From Bugulina stolonifera (taxonomy: Eukaryota; Bryozoa; Gymnolaemata; Cheilostomatida; Bugulidae), in the NCBI GenBank assembly GCA_935421135.1, contig OW285189.1, positions 12,545,072 through 12,609,071 on the forward strand: a DNA stretch of 64,000 bases, in the 5' to 3' direction. Positions 12,001 to 22,130 of this stretch are shown in pieces. The position numbers and the translations under genes were made by a program. Below the pieces are notes generated by a model, which searched no databases, had not been told where the DNA came from, and saw nothing but the letters and a program-made list of their open reading frames with translations. Positions within the stretch are counted from its first letter, which is position 1. Each line of letters starts with the position of its first letter.

Positions 12001-12166
12001 TATATAAAACAGTGCACAACACTAACAACTAATTGCAAATAATACAGTCACACATTTCATTATAAAAAAATAGATTACATATTACTGCAGTAAAGAGCAT
12101 TGGAGTAAAGTGAGCTACTTCACCAATTCAATAACAGCTGATATACTTACCATTACAGGCTTCCAT
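3033..12166 (-). CDS. Unrecognised 11-exon gene with a Pro/Thr-rich repeat domain
   Basis: Exons in transcript order: 12166-12151, 11368-11218, 11145-11078, 10891-10727, 9611-9515, 7326-7195, 6510-6399, 5733-4200, 3772-3737, 3521-3424 and 3131-3033. Together they make 2508 bases, an 835-residue protein starting MEACNGLTVNKLSEK. Residues 1 to about 245 look globular (for example SHFIAGGILNWSTQAPFLV and SYEQFYLANMYYLYQHND). Next comes a Pro/Ser-rich segment (QMPPPPSRAPEPMG), then Thr/Ala/Pro repeats, and a mixed C-terminus ending TRSQTS. I do not recognise the family. The junction after exon 2 is the weakest. A stronger donor eight bases earlier (AAG-GTATT) breaks the phase, whereas the weaker AAT-GTAGG keeps it. 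Reading through the donor at 4199 instead gives an alternative end at a stop at 4153. An hAT-type MITE and a SINE-like unit lie in its introns. Confidence 0.7.
4560..5215 (-). repeat. Coding minisatellite: 27-bp units and a 132-bp higher-order repeat
   Basis: Inside the large exon, about nine 27-bp units at roughly 4978-5213 encode nine-residue repeats of the type TGQAPAPTI. Beyond them a 132-bp (44-residue) unit recurs three times. Its CAAAGATGTGAAGG landmark falls at 4621, 4753 and 4885, an exact spacing, and it encodes Ser/Thr/Cys-rich STCQAP-like segments. Both periods are multiples of three, so copy-number change keeps the frame. The protein product would be a Thr-rich, probably O-glycosylated or disordered, linker. 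Confidence 0.9.
6184..6245 (-). mobile_element. tRNA-derived SINE-like head (intronic)
   Basis: On the minus strand the unit reads TAGTGTAATGGTAGAGTGC, an A-box-like stretch, followed about 30 bases later by GGGGTTCAAATC, a B-box-like stretch. This is the internal pol III promoter layout of tRNA-derived SINEs. It lacks a folded tRNA with normal stems. It sits in the intron between exons 6399-6510 and 4200-5733 of the unrecognised gene. Confidence 0.5.
7370..7452. repeat. ACATGTAC/ATATAC simple palindromic tract
   Basis: The stretch consists of repeated TACATGTAC, ATATATAC and CATGGTAC words, many self-complementary. Similar short tracts recur across the window (14745-14770, 28920-28970, 61430-61505). 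It is low-complexity intronic sequence. Confidence 0.7.
7518..8149. mobile_element. hAT-type MITE with perfect 8-bp target duplication
   Basis: The 632-base element begins CAGACATGGGC and ends GCACATGTCTG, imperfect terminal inverted repeats starting with CAG as in hAT transposons. It is flanked on both sides by ATTTTAAG (7510-7517 and 8150-8157), an exact 8-bp target-site duplication. The inside is full of degenerate TTGACTCTTACTTTACT-like words and has no transposase ORF. It is therefore non-autonomous. It lies in the intron between exons 9611-9515 and 7326-7195 of the unrecognised gene. Confidence 0.85.
8701..8773. repeat. Perfect 29-bp inverted repeat (hairpin)
   Basis: The arm at 8701-8729 is exactly complementary to the arm at 8745-8773, with a 15-base loop that itself contains GATAGATCTATC. 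It lies in an intron of the unrecognised gene. Size and perfection suit a recent foldback element or a small-RNA precursor. No miRNA was assigned. Confidence 0.9.
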
Positions 12167-13200
12167 GTTAAATTTTAGCGGAGATTCTAACAGAATATCA
12201 TAACATAGCGTCTAGTTATTGGAATCCATATTCCATGCTAAATCCTACAATGAAAGTTTTATTCCATTACAGGTTCTCCTGTTTCCTTAGTCCCCTAGTC
12301 TCAACTGTTGTGAATAGAGTGATGTCACTGTCCTACTACTCAACTAGCCCATTGGTGTCTGAAAACTATTACACTTCATTATGAAAGCTTAGCCCAAATT
12401 CTACAGCAAACTACATAGAATTCACCAAAACAAACAATTACACATAATTATAATTACACCTGCTAGACAACAACAAACAATATTAGAACACAGGCATACT
12501 GCATAGCAGTGTGACTGCATACTAATAACCACAATGAACTATCAAAACAAAATATGTAATTTTGTGGTATTTCAGTCAATATCTGTCATGACAACCTTAT
12601 TCTTGATGATAGTGGGCATCCCAAATAGATATAGTCTGCATTATTCAATTGGCAATCTACTGGTAAAAATGAGCCAAGTAGCTCCCCGAGTCTTGCTGGA
12701 GACTTTTTGCAGCGTCCATTTTTTTTACGCACAATGTTTTGTTGCGAGCGAACGCAAAAGCCAGTTTCATGTGTACCATTTTTCTGTCTTCAACATTATT
12801 ATTTTGAGAAGTTAATATTCATATAGAATGAATAATGGTCATGATAATATATCCAAAACCAAAGATCTTCCATTTGGAAAATATTGACAGGAAGATGTCA
12901 CTATTAATAGAGGGTAACATCTCAACGAGACAGGACTGTTGTTGTTGTTACACTTGGTATAATGCCATCCTTCAATTGACCAAAAACAGTACTAGTTCAT
13001 GATGTATATAGCAGAATACAGGGTAGGCAACTCCATAGTAGAAATACATGCATCATGCATGGGTTATAATAAAGCACATACTGCAGTTACATAATATTGA
13101 GCGCTGTATACAGAAGACCTTTGGCTTGGTCTGCGTCACTGCAATTTTCGCGGTTTCCATAAAGCTGGGCAGACAACACAACTCGCCCAAGTCCAAACAC
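12167..13200. other. Gap without a supported gene
   Basis: AT-rich flank upstream of the minus-strand gene starting at 12166. A 93-codon plus-strand ORF at 12534-12815 shows no family signature or splice context. The promoter of the minus-strand gene should lie here, but no element stands out. Confidence 0.4.
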
Positions 13201-13209
13201 CTATTAGGC

Positions 13210-13560
13210 AGGTGGAGTGTGTGCCTAACCCACTCCACTCCGGGTCATGGTGGAGAACATAAGGCTACGGCTCTGCCCCAGCAGTGAAGCCTGGAACCCA
13301 GTCCCAAGGTCCTAGCACCAACTGAAACTGAAAAACAGACTGGCAGCATAATAAAGTTATTTAAATCACAGGTCCAGGATGCTCGCCAGTACTGGCATAG
13401 CTCGAGCCCCGACACCAAACGGGGTGTGGGTCAGGGTGGAGGGCCCAAGGCTACAGCTCCTCCTTGAGACCTAGATTGGTAGCATGGTAACATATAAATC
13501 CAGGAGGTCCAGGAGGGTGTCCACTGTCGGTATAACCGAGCTCCAATGCCAATACAGCGG
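13210..13560. repeat. Diverged tandem duplication, unit about 190-210 bp
   Basis: A block containing GGGTCATGGTGGAG, AAGGCTACGGCTC, AGGTCCAGGATG and CATAGCTCGAGCCCC (13240-13412) recurs in the same order as GGGTCAGGGTGGAG, AAGGCTACAGCTC, AGGTCCAGGAGG and TATAACCGAGCTCC (about 13430-13543). The copies have diverged. The block is richer in GC than its surroundings and leads directly into the SINE-like unit at 13604. It may be part of a longer transposon. Confidence 0.65.
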
Positions 13561-13584
13561 GTGAGATGGTTGCTCTTCCTAATA

Positions 13585-13670
13585 ACACCACCAATGACCT
13601 TCATGGGAATCAAACCTGGAACTCCCACATGAAAGTCTAGCACTCTAACCACTAGGCCACGACTGCCACT
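13585..13670 (-). mobile_element. tRNA-derived SINE-like unit, copy A
   Basis: On the minus strand TGGCCTAGTGG (13649-13659) matches the pol III A box and GGTTTGATTCC (13606-13616) matches the B box with one change, at tRNA-like spacing. Homology to copy B extends past the tRNA part into CACCACCAATGACC on the left side, so this is a dispersed repeat and not a tRNA gene. Confidence 0.7.
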
Positions 13671-13801
13671 TAGACCCATTTTACTTCCCATAATTAATCC
13701 CAAGTCAGAAAGTTAGGATTTTAAGAGATCAGCATTTTTCTAATGTGGGGTAGAGAAGGGGGATAAAGTAGCACAGGAGCATTATAAGGTTGGATGTACT
13801 T

Positions 13802-13893
13802 CCTTACACCACCAATTACCTTTACAGAATCGAACCTGCCTCCCGATCCCACATAAAAGTTCAGACCCCTAACCACCAGGCCTTGGTTGCTCC
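13802..13893 (-). mobile_element. tRNA-derived SINE-like unit, copy B
   Basis: Same orientation as copy A, about 220 bases away. The A box is AGGCCTGGTGG (13873-13883) and the B box GGTTCGATTC (13827-13836), followed by the shared non-tRNA flank CACCACCAATTACC. Differences from copy A are spread throughout, so the two are old sister copies. Confidence 0.7.
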
Positions 13894-14223
13894 CTGGCAT
13901 GTACTACTGTTGTGGTTGTGCCCCAAACGACCAAGGTCGAGCACAAGCCACCAATGACTAATAAGCAATACAGTGTGTGGCTACTTAGCCTTAGCAGTCT
14001 CTATATGCCTCAATGGCCACAAGCGTGTTGCTATGCCCTTATGCCCTTATGTTGTTCAGCACTACTCCATGAAGTATAGTATATTGAATGATCCTATTCC
14101 TTACTGCTTGAAAGTATTAGAGTTACTGCACTGTATAACAATATTCTGGTCTTTTTTATAGGCAAAAGAAGACGACCAGTTACTTCCAGCGAGCTCCGGA
14201 TGACTAACACAATCCCATTAAGA

Positions 14224-14703
14224 AATGGACGACCCGTACTGAGAGCCGTCCTCTACTATATAACTCTCTGTACATAAGACATTACTGTCATTGCTTTACA
14301 TTATTATAATAAAGGCATTATCAGTATAAAACAGTCTTATAAATTAGCATAATTAATGGCTCAAGTGCACGAGAGGCCGGGAGTTTCGGCGTTCGTTGGT
14401 AGGGCTCTATAGGCAATGTGTGGCACCAGTCCACTAATGGCCTAATCACCAAATTATATAAAATAATTGTAGTCGTTGTATCGAATACTATCCAATCACA
14501 ACAGCGTTCCGTGATGCCGTGGCCTGAGAAGACCAACATGAACATGTACGTAGGTCTTTGCATAGCCGAACAAACTGCGTGCCAATTTGCTCTAGAACGA
14601 GGCCCCGAAGGCCGAAAAAGAACAATCGGCCTCTTGTGTACGCGAGCCTTGGCATGACGACCTTAAGGGTTGTCAGGGCACGAACGGAGTGGGGTCGTCC
14701 ATT
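14224..14703. mobile_element. Candidate inverted-repeat element, about 480 bp
   Basis: AATGGACGACCC near 14225 is exactly repeated in inverted orientation as GGGTCGTCCATT near 14692-14703. The enclosed sequence is markedly richer in CG dinucleotides than either flank. The terminal repeat is only about 12 bp and I could find no target-site duplication, so its class is open. ORFs inside it are short and unrecognised. Confidence 0.4.
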
Positions 14704-16007
14704 ACACTTTATGTATACTAATAAAATATTATTTATATAAAACTAATGTACATGTACATGTACATGTATAATAAATAACTATACTATACTTATACTATAT
14801 AAGTATAATACTGTATGTACTAATCAAAACTTTATAAGTTTAAGTTACAAGTTGAGTATCTGTATGTGTATGAAGTTATTTTTAATTTTAAACTTCAATC
14901 CTCAACTTCAACTTGTGAAGCTTAGTTAAGCTTAGTTAGTTAGTAAAAAGTTTTGATTGAGTTGGTTACTAAAAAGAATTGATTTGTAACTTCAACTTGA
15001 AGAGTCACGACTAAGAGTTGGCTATGGCAACTTGAGGTTCCGAAATAAAACTTGTAGGCATGTTTAATCATGAATGAAAATTAATTCTACCTCATTAATT
15101 TGTATACTTGATTAGTGATTACGTTTTTCGGAATCTCAATCTTACCTGCACCGTGTTCTTTGCGGTATAAATTCTGACTGCTCGAATATGGCGATGTAGT
15201 AGAGGCTTATAATATATCTACATGTACATTGAAAGGGGCCCGCCGATACCCTCCAATAGTTTGTTACTTGGTTTTGTAGGTTATGGGTGATATATGCGGA
15301 GTTGTCTACTACTCACATATAGTATTATAAATATTTTCTAATAAACATCCAGAGAAAACACCGTGTGGATTACATTAGTATACGATAACCAATACATGTA
15401 AGTCTAGAGCTTTATTTCCGTCACACAGCATCGAATCGAGGACCATAACAAAGATACATCTTTGACCATAACAAAGTAAGTTAGAACTTAGAAACACAAT
15501 TGCTTGCATAAATAACATCGTATTAAGAGCACTTGTACTGTAGCATATAGGGGAGGAAGGGGGTTAGACATTTGTTCTGACACATTGATATTTTCTGATT
15601 TTGCTGAGAGTCGTTGGCTCTGGTTTTAACTTAAACCTTCACTTTGCATATGCCTGTCACTTAGTCACTGGACTGTACTAAACTGTGTCGGCCTACATTA
15701 AAAATTAAAATTTTGATTAGTACAGTTAAATCCCAAAGATTTTGCTAGAGCTAGACTCTATTACAATCATGCCACTTTGACTTTTTGATATTTGTTTAAA
15801 TTAATTGAATACGCGATACATTACATTGATCATTGGTAAGATTAGCGTTGCACTTCACTAGATTGATTGTGTATTTAGTTTTATACTAATACTAGTAATT
15901 CTTCGCCTTCATCGAAGCTAAGACTTGTATTTATAATAACAATTAGTAGCAGCCTCATTATTCTACTGGTTTCTAGCTCGTAACCCAGTTTTTGAGCGGG
16001 CCTGTAG
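14704..16007. other. Gap without a supported gene
   Basis: Low-complexity AT-rich sequence. 14745-14770 is ACATGT repeats, 14820-14990 is rich in AAGTTTAAGTT/AACTTCAACTT words, and the remainder is unremarkable. No exon was found on either strand. Confidence 0.45.
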
Positions 16008-16015
16008 GCCTATGT

Positions 16016-16460
16016 CAGGGCTTTCAAGTTGCTCAGTCAAAAAATCCGAGCAGATGTACAATGTACTGCAGTGTAAGCAGTGTAGCAGTATTACTCTACT
16101 AACAATTGGTCAGGTATATAAATAAAGCTGTTGGTCACTTACATGCACATATCTATTGCTCTACAGAGTTACCCTAAGTAATTTCTCACAGCCTAATAAT
16201 CCCAGTACATACATGTAATTCAGTCTTTGCCCTTGAAAAGTAATAGAATTAGTAGCTTTTTTCTAAGCAACTCACAAGCTATGAAATAATCTGAAGATTA
16301 ATTTGGAGATTTTAAAGCATTTCAATCCAAAATATAGCTAATGTGAGAAAATCTCCCAAAATCCGAGCAGATCATCAATAATGAAAAACCTCCCGAGCAC
16401 TCCGAGCAAGCACTCAAAATCCGAACTGCTCGGGGAAAATCCGAGAACTTGAGAGCCCTG
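16016..16460. mobile_element. hAT-type MITE with perfect 8-bp target duplication
   Basis: The 445-base element begins CAGGGCTTTCAAGTT and ends AACTTGAGAGCCCTG, terminal inverted repeats with one mismatch. It is flanked by GCCTATGT at both ends (16008-16015 and 16461-16468). Inside, TCCGAGCAGAT-like words repeat near both ends. There is no transposase ORF. The CAGGG terminus and 8-bp duplication place it with hAT-derived MITEs. Confidence 0.88.
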
Positions 16461-16656
16461 GCCTATGTGTATGGTTATCAAATCATGATATTTATTTATC
16501 AAGATGTTAGAAATCGTATCAATTAATGTTTGATCGAAGCAGAGCTATAACCAGCTATGCAAGTGAGGGAAGTGCAGCTTCTTGTGTTATTTTTATCTTG
16601 CAAGGAATTCATTTCTGAGCAGCCAAGCACTTGGTTCAGCATCTCTGAAAATAACA

Positions 16657-16750
16657 TATCCCTGACTGGGATTTGAATTTTGAACTCAGGCTCTATGGGC
16701 CTAATAGTGGACAGAACACATTAACCGCTTTACCAGCTCAGCCTCTTTAA
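16657..16750 (-). mobile_element. tRNA-derived SINE-like unit
   Basis: On the minus strand GGCTGAGCTGGTAAAGCGG (A-box-like) is followed after about 55 bases by ATTCAAATCCCAGTCAGGGA (B-box-like), resembling a tRNA with an extra arm. The stems do not close properly, so a functional tRNA is unlikely. The sequence is unlike the 13.6-kb copies and would be a separate SINE family. Confidence 0.5.
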
Positions 16751-17072
16751 AAAAGGAAGCTTCACCTGTGAGCTGTACCTGTCTACTGAAAACACTGCCC
16801 ACAAAATACCCCTCCAGTCAATGGCCACCTTGCAATAAAAGGGATTGCCGTAGGCCTACTTCTTTATGTGATAGCCTCCCTATTTGTCCTGCAAGAATAG
16901 CCCTATAGCCTATGTACAATAATTATACAATATACTGTTGAAATTATATAGATAGGCTATTAAGGTTTATAGAGAGAAACTGTTTTGTATATAATATATA
17001 ATGTATTGGGTATGGTTTACAGGCAGACATTTGAAGAACTCCTACTGAAACTGGGAATCACGTAATGAAGAA

Positions 17073-19735
17073 ATGGCAATGTATATTTATCATCTGACAG
17101 CCCTAGCTTATTTTTTTTCAACAATCCAAGTTAATGTTGCTAGAGAGAAACTACAGTTTGCTATAGATCCAAAAAATCGTGGTTTAGGTTACTACAATAT
17201 CAAAGATCCAATAAGTGGAGTATGTCGTCTAAAATCTGGAGATGAGTTTGTTAAGTTTGTTGAGAATACAGATGAATCAGTTTCTCTAACACTGGCTGAG
17301 GCATGTGGTTCTAGTATGTCCGATGATCCTCTGCTTAAAGAATTAAAGACGAGAGAGTTGTACGTTAACGATACCTCTTCTGAGTTCCTTAACGGTACCT
17401 TCTATAAGTTCACAATTACTATCCAAGAACCGAAAATCTATAGTGTTTACTGTAATGTTGTTAAATCGCCCGGAGGAAGACTAACCAAGTGTGAAACTGC
17501 CGTGATGTATGATCTCACAGTGACATCTGATGATGATGTACTAAACTGTGAATTAAAGTTTGGCTACTCCGAAAAAGTAGTAGATTATGCCTTCCCCTCG
17601 AAAGTCCAGTGGTTCAAGAATGGAAAATCACTGGATCCTGTCAAATCTAAGTCTTTGAGTCCTGATGATTTCACTACTGGCAATCTAACATCTACCCAGC
17701 ATTTGAAGTCCTACAAGTACCCACTGCAACTAAGTATGTGTTTCTAGTTTGCAAATGTTCATGTTTTCGCTACACCAAAATAATAGCACCAATTTTGCTC
17801 TCCTACATGTGGACAAATGTCAGTTTTATTTATTTTTGAAATCAGTTCTAAACTGTCATTTTATTGGCTGTCTGATGCTGTACCCAGGAGCTGCTTTTTG
17901 TTATTCAGAGTCTTTAAAGTCAAAGGAAGGTCTCTATGAGTGTCAGTTTATTGCTGATACTCAGACGTTAACTGCTGAGTACTCGAGGGATGCTATTCCT
18001 GTGGCAAAGTACATTCGATTTGACCCTGACAAAGAACAGTTTGCCGATGGAAAGAGTGTTGACATGACATGTGCAGTAAGTACGCTTCTGTTCTCAATCT
18101 ATGCTGTACATGTATTACTTTGGTATAATATAACTCATGTGTACACGTATATCTTGTACATTTATGCTACTAGGCCTTTGCTTGCTACCAGCTGACCTTC
18201 AGGCAATAGGACCCTAAAATGTGTTTATATAATCATAATTGCAGACAGAGTAATTTTAAAACACTTGGAGGCTCATTGCTTCAATTAATTATTCTTTGCA
18301 TCATCGAATAACAGGTTACCTATACCCAAAGATTATGCTTCAATTACAGTGATGTATGCCATTGTAGTTTGGTGGTTATCCCAAGCCTAACATTACCTGG
18401 CAGTTTGATGGGATGCCAATAAATGGTACTGCTACAGAGTCGAGGGATGATGATGGTTTATTTCTGTCCACCATTCACTTGGAGGGACTAGAGAATACAG
18501 TACATAGGGGAAACTACAGGTTTGTCCTATCCTTCCATATGTATCCATAATCAGCTACAGAATGATGGTCTTTGAATAATTCCGCAGCAACCTGAGGTAT
18601 ATTTAAAGTTAGAAATGATGTTCTGCATGTGTATATGCAATATGCACAAATTATGAAGGTCTATTTAGCGTCTTCACTTGATATTCAAACGCTACGCTGT
18701 TTAGTTTACCTTGCTGTGAAATAAATCAATACGGGATAAGATAGTTACTGTAACAGTGCTCCTACTAGGCCACAGTGGATATACATAATGAATGCTATTA
18801 GTATGGAGATATATGTAGATGTATTATAGTGCTGCATATTGATCTACATTGTATTATCAAGTCCTTTCATGCAGCTTTAATGACATTTCATGTTATATAA
18901 TCATACTAGAACAATTTCTAATGTAAAATAGTGTACAGAAACTGACAGTGTTGTCAGTAAATCCAAGTATTATGGTGAAATGATATAATTAGGTTCCATT
19001 TAGTGCTGCCCTATTCTGTAACTCTACTAATTATCATACTGCTAGTAATGTGCTAATGAGCCTTTATAATACTATATATTAGCATAGAGTACTAGCCATA
19101 GATGAATGTATTACTAGTAGCTGCATGTAGGTACTGAATTCCATAATGCTAAACCTAATTAAATGCTATCCAAACCTGTTGTAGATAGAGAGTGCATTTG
19201 TAGTGAAAACGGATACACTTTTTTAAAGCAAATAATCTTATTTTTTATTTTCTGTTACTCGTTGTTTATGTGAATTAACTACTAATATATGACTGTTTTA
19301 GCTGTAAAGCTGTAAATGACCTGGGTAGCAGTGAGGAAAGTAAACTACTCAGAGTTCGGGATAAGTTGGCTCCGCTTTGGCCTTTCTTGGGTATCGTTGT
19401 ACAGGTTAGTAGCTGCTATGTGCAAGTCCGTCAACTTGTAAACCTTTTATACATGTAGAGTTAGATTTAGTACGAGTTAAGGTTCCTTACTAGTTAATTA
19501 TACAACAACAATGATATTGAGCACAATAATAGATACATGTAAGTGCTAGATGTAAGTGCTAGATGTAAGTGCTATGGGGAGTGTCGACTACGAATGGCTG
19601 TTGGTGCATCTCTAGGTTGTGATCCTGGCCATTTGTATCGCTGTGGGTGAGAAGATTAGAAAGAAGAAGTATGCTGAGAAGCAGAGAAGACAACAGTTTG
19701 GTGATAAGGAAGACGGTGATGAAACCCGCACCTAA
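17073..19735 (+). CDS. Basigin/neuroplastin-like immunoglobulin membrane protein
   Basis: Five coding exons (17073-17733, 17909-18075, 18368-18519, 19302-19404, 19616-19735) join in phase to give 400 residues. A signal peptide (about 1-23) is followed by three Ig-like parts. The first is weak. The second has VLNCELKF, VQWFKNG and YECQF; the third has DMTCAF, ITWQFDG and GNYSCKAVND. The transmembrane segment starts LAPLWPFLGIV, which closely matches the basigin/neuroplastin signature. A short basic tail (IRKKKYAEKQRRQQF) ends in acidic residues. In vertebrates these proteins are cell-surface chaperones of monocarboxylate transporters. The membrane Glu of vertebrate basigin is Gln361 here; a Glu sits lower, at 373. 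N-glycosylation sites are visible, such as NDT and NGT. It converges on the kinase gene. Family assignment is strong, orthology to one vertebrate member is not. Confidence 0.87.
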
Positions 19736-21594
19736 TTACTAGGTAAGGCATGTACGTCTATTTAGTACTACATTTGTATATAGTGTATAGTGTAACTATA
19801 TACTAGGTAAGACATCCTATCCTGTAGTATAGGCTTGGCTACATGAGAGATCGTCCAGAGGAGCAAATGACACGTTCGTTTAGGCACAGACCGACATGCT
19901 GCTATTTTCAGCACCTGGTGTCACGCAGCACTGTTGTAATTGGTTAATATTAGACTCTAATTATAGAACTTATTTAAAATATACTTTCATTATTGGGTGG
20001 GCAGTTCATTAATGCACTATTCTATGCCCTAGTCAGTCTGTTTAAGTTCATGGTTTCTCTGGTAGTGGTACCTTGGTGGTCCTATATCTTCAGTAAGCAA
20101 TGTATAAAAGTTCTATATCTTAGGCAAGGCACCCTATATTGCAGTCTACATACAGATCTATCTCCTATAAAATATTGGGGATGGTGGGATCCCACCATGC
20201 CTAGTTACGTTATCAACTTGGGCTTTTCCCACTTATTGTGTATTGGTATAGCCATGTAGTTGTATGAGAGTTTGTGCTTTTTTAGCTAGCTTAGTTATAG
20301 CTTTAATGATGTTAGCTGTGGGCAGAGGTTGTTGATTCTCATAACTCTAAATAATGGATTACATAATTTATGTTGTTTTATTAGCCTAAGTGTGTGGAGT
20401 TGTGTGCACCTGTACAGTATATTCTAGTAGGCTTGTAGCCTAGTATTATACTCTTCATGTTAAAAATAATGTGATGTTATAACTTGATGAATGCCGTAAG
20501 CTATCAAAATTACATGTACTTGTGTATTCAAATAGTTAATACTGTACATACATGTATATTAGATATGAATGCATTATGAAACTGTGATATGGTCAGTGAC
20601 ACTGTTCTCTCCTTAGTTGTAGATGTCAAGAAGTGTGTCTGCTCACAGTGGACTGATTTACCCATACCAGTGTTTGACCCTCTCATCAGTCACTAATCAC
20701 TGGATTGACTATCCCTGTATGTCTGTCTGTGTGCAATGGTATTATTAATAGTATGTGTATATTCTGTTTGCCATTATATTTTTGACCTTTCATCTAATCT
20801 GAATTTTCAAATTTAATGGAAATCTCTGCTGTGTTATAAAATTTATTTATTAGCCACTGTATTTTAGAGTTGAGTTATTTGATAAAGTACTATACTCCAA
20901 TTTATTAGATTTTGGGCTAGTCGAATCTTTTGGTTAAACATTTGCTTAGTAGGTTAGGTTAGATATACATGTGTACACTGTATGTTTACTAGCTTTGTGT
21001 AGACTCTGTTCACAACTGCTGGATGGCACTTCTTGAAATGTAATGATATTTTGTTGTGGGCGTCATTAGATCTTTTCTATTATGTTAAAAGTTTATCTGG
21101 TCACCTTTTCTGAACAGAAAGATATGATGCTTGTACTGCCATTTGAAGCTAACCATTATGAAGTTCTACATGTAGCTAATATTTAAGTCTACAATACAGT
21201 TAAATCAAATCATATGATTGTGTATATTGATTATTATGTAATAAATTGTGATATGAAAATAATTGTAACAACAGCTTATAGCAGATTCAATAGTAAATGT
21301 ATTGGTTTAATCTGGCATAACCATAATTATACTAGAGTACTAGACTATGCAATAACTATGGAGAAATAGTGCAATAGAGCATATGTAATCAAATTAATAT
21401 TGTATAATATATCATGCATATTATGACTCTACAATACTGTATTTATCGCAAAATGATTTGTGAAATCTTTTATCCGTTTGCCAACACACATGTAGTCAAG
21501 GGTTTTGCAACTACATGTATAATACTATATGTATACATGTATATATATGTATGTATGATACTATATATTTACATTCAGCACTTCGCTAAACGGT
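19736..21594. other. Gap between convergent genes
   Basis: It holds the 3' regions of the plus-strand basigin-like gene and the minus-strand kinase gene. An AATAAA at 21240-21245 is far from either stop codon. A plus-strand ORF of 88 codons at 19993 has no family features. TATATGTATG-rich simple sequence precedes the kinase stop near 21530-21570. Confidence 0.4.
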
Positions 21595-22130
21595 CTATGA
21601 TGCACTTTCAGAGTTAGCCAATATTGCTGCAATTCGTCTGTGCCTAGCTTCATCTGAATTATTACGACTAGTAGGCCTACTACTGCTATTACTGTTTGTA
21701 GAAGCTACTCTGGCTATAGGGTCGTGTGTTGACCTGTTAAAACCCCCTCTATCACTGTTGAGTGACTCTTGTGATCCCCCAATAATGGATGCTATCCTTG
21801 CGCGCCTTCGCTCAACGCTTGTTCCTCTACTTAGTGGAGAATAATCCCTTTCACGTATATACCCACTACGATCTAGTGAATCAGTTGAACCTGAAATTCT
21901 TGCTACCCTAGCTAGTCTATTGTTTATCGCCCCCATATGGCCATCTGGGGCAGGAGACATCTGTGAGCGGCTAAATGGTCTGCTCGAGCCAGCTTCAAAA
22001 TCGCTTGTCTTGGGCGAAGATACAACCCTCTGTGATCCAACCGAATAAGGGAGATTATCAGAATATATATCAAAACTCCTAACTGGTGCAGCTATTGGAG
22101 GTTTACTACTTCTGGTGATGTATTGTTCAG
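21595..22130 (-). other. Repeated basic motif in the kinase tail
   Basis: In the last 180 residues of the kinase a short motif of the form R-x-A-R-(I/V)-A is used four times: RLARVARISGSTDSLD, RRARIASIIGGSQESLN, DPIARVASTNSNS and HRRIAAILANSESAS at the C-terminus. Each pairs basic residues with a downstream Ser, as in basophilic kinase sites or a short binding motif. The repeats are seen directly; their role is unknown. Confidence 0.7.

Noticed and set aside
12534..12815. Plus-strand 93-codon ORF
   Set aside because: No motif, no splice context and AT-driven hydrophobic composition.
13604..13893. Functional tRNA genes
   Set aside because: Pol III boxes are present, but acceptor and anticodon stems do not pair and both copies share a non-tRNA flank, so SINE-like repeats fit better.
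14418..14657. Plus-strand ORF in the CG-rich block
   Set aside because: It lies inside the inverted-repeat element, has no recognisable domain, and the opposite strand is equally open.
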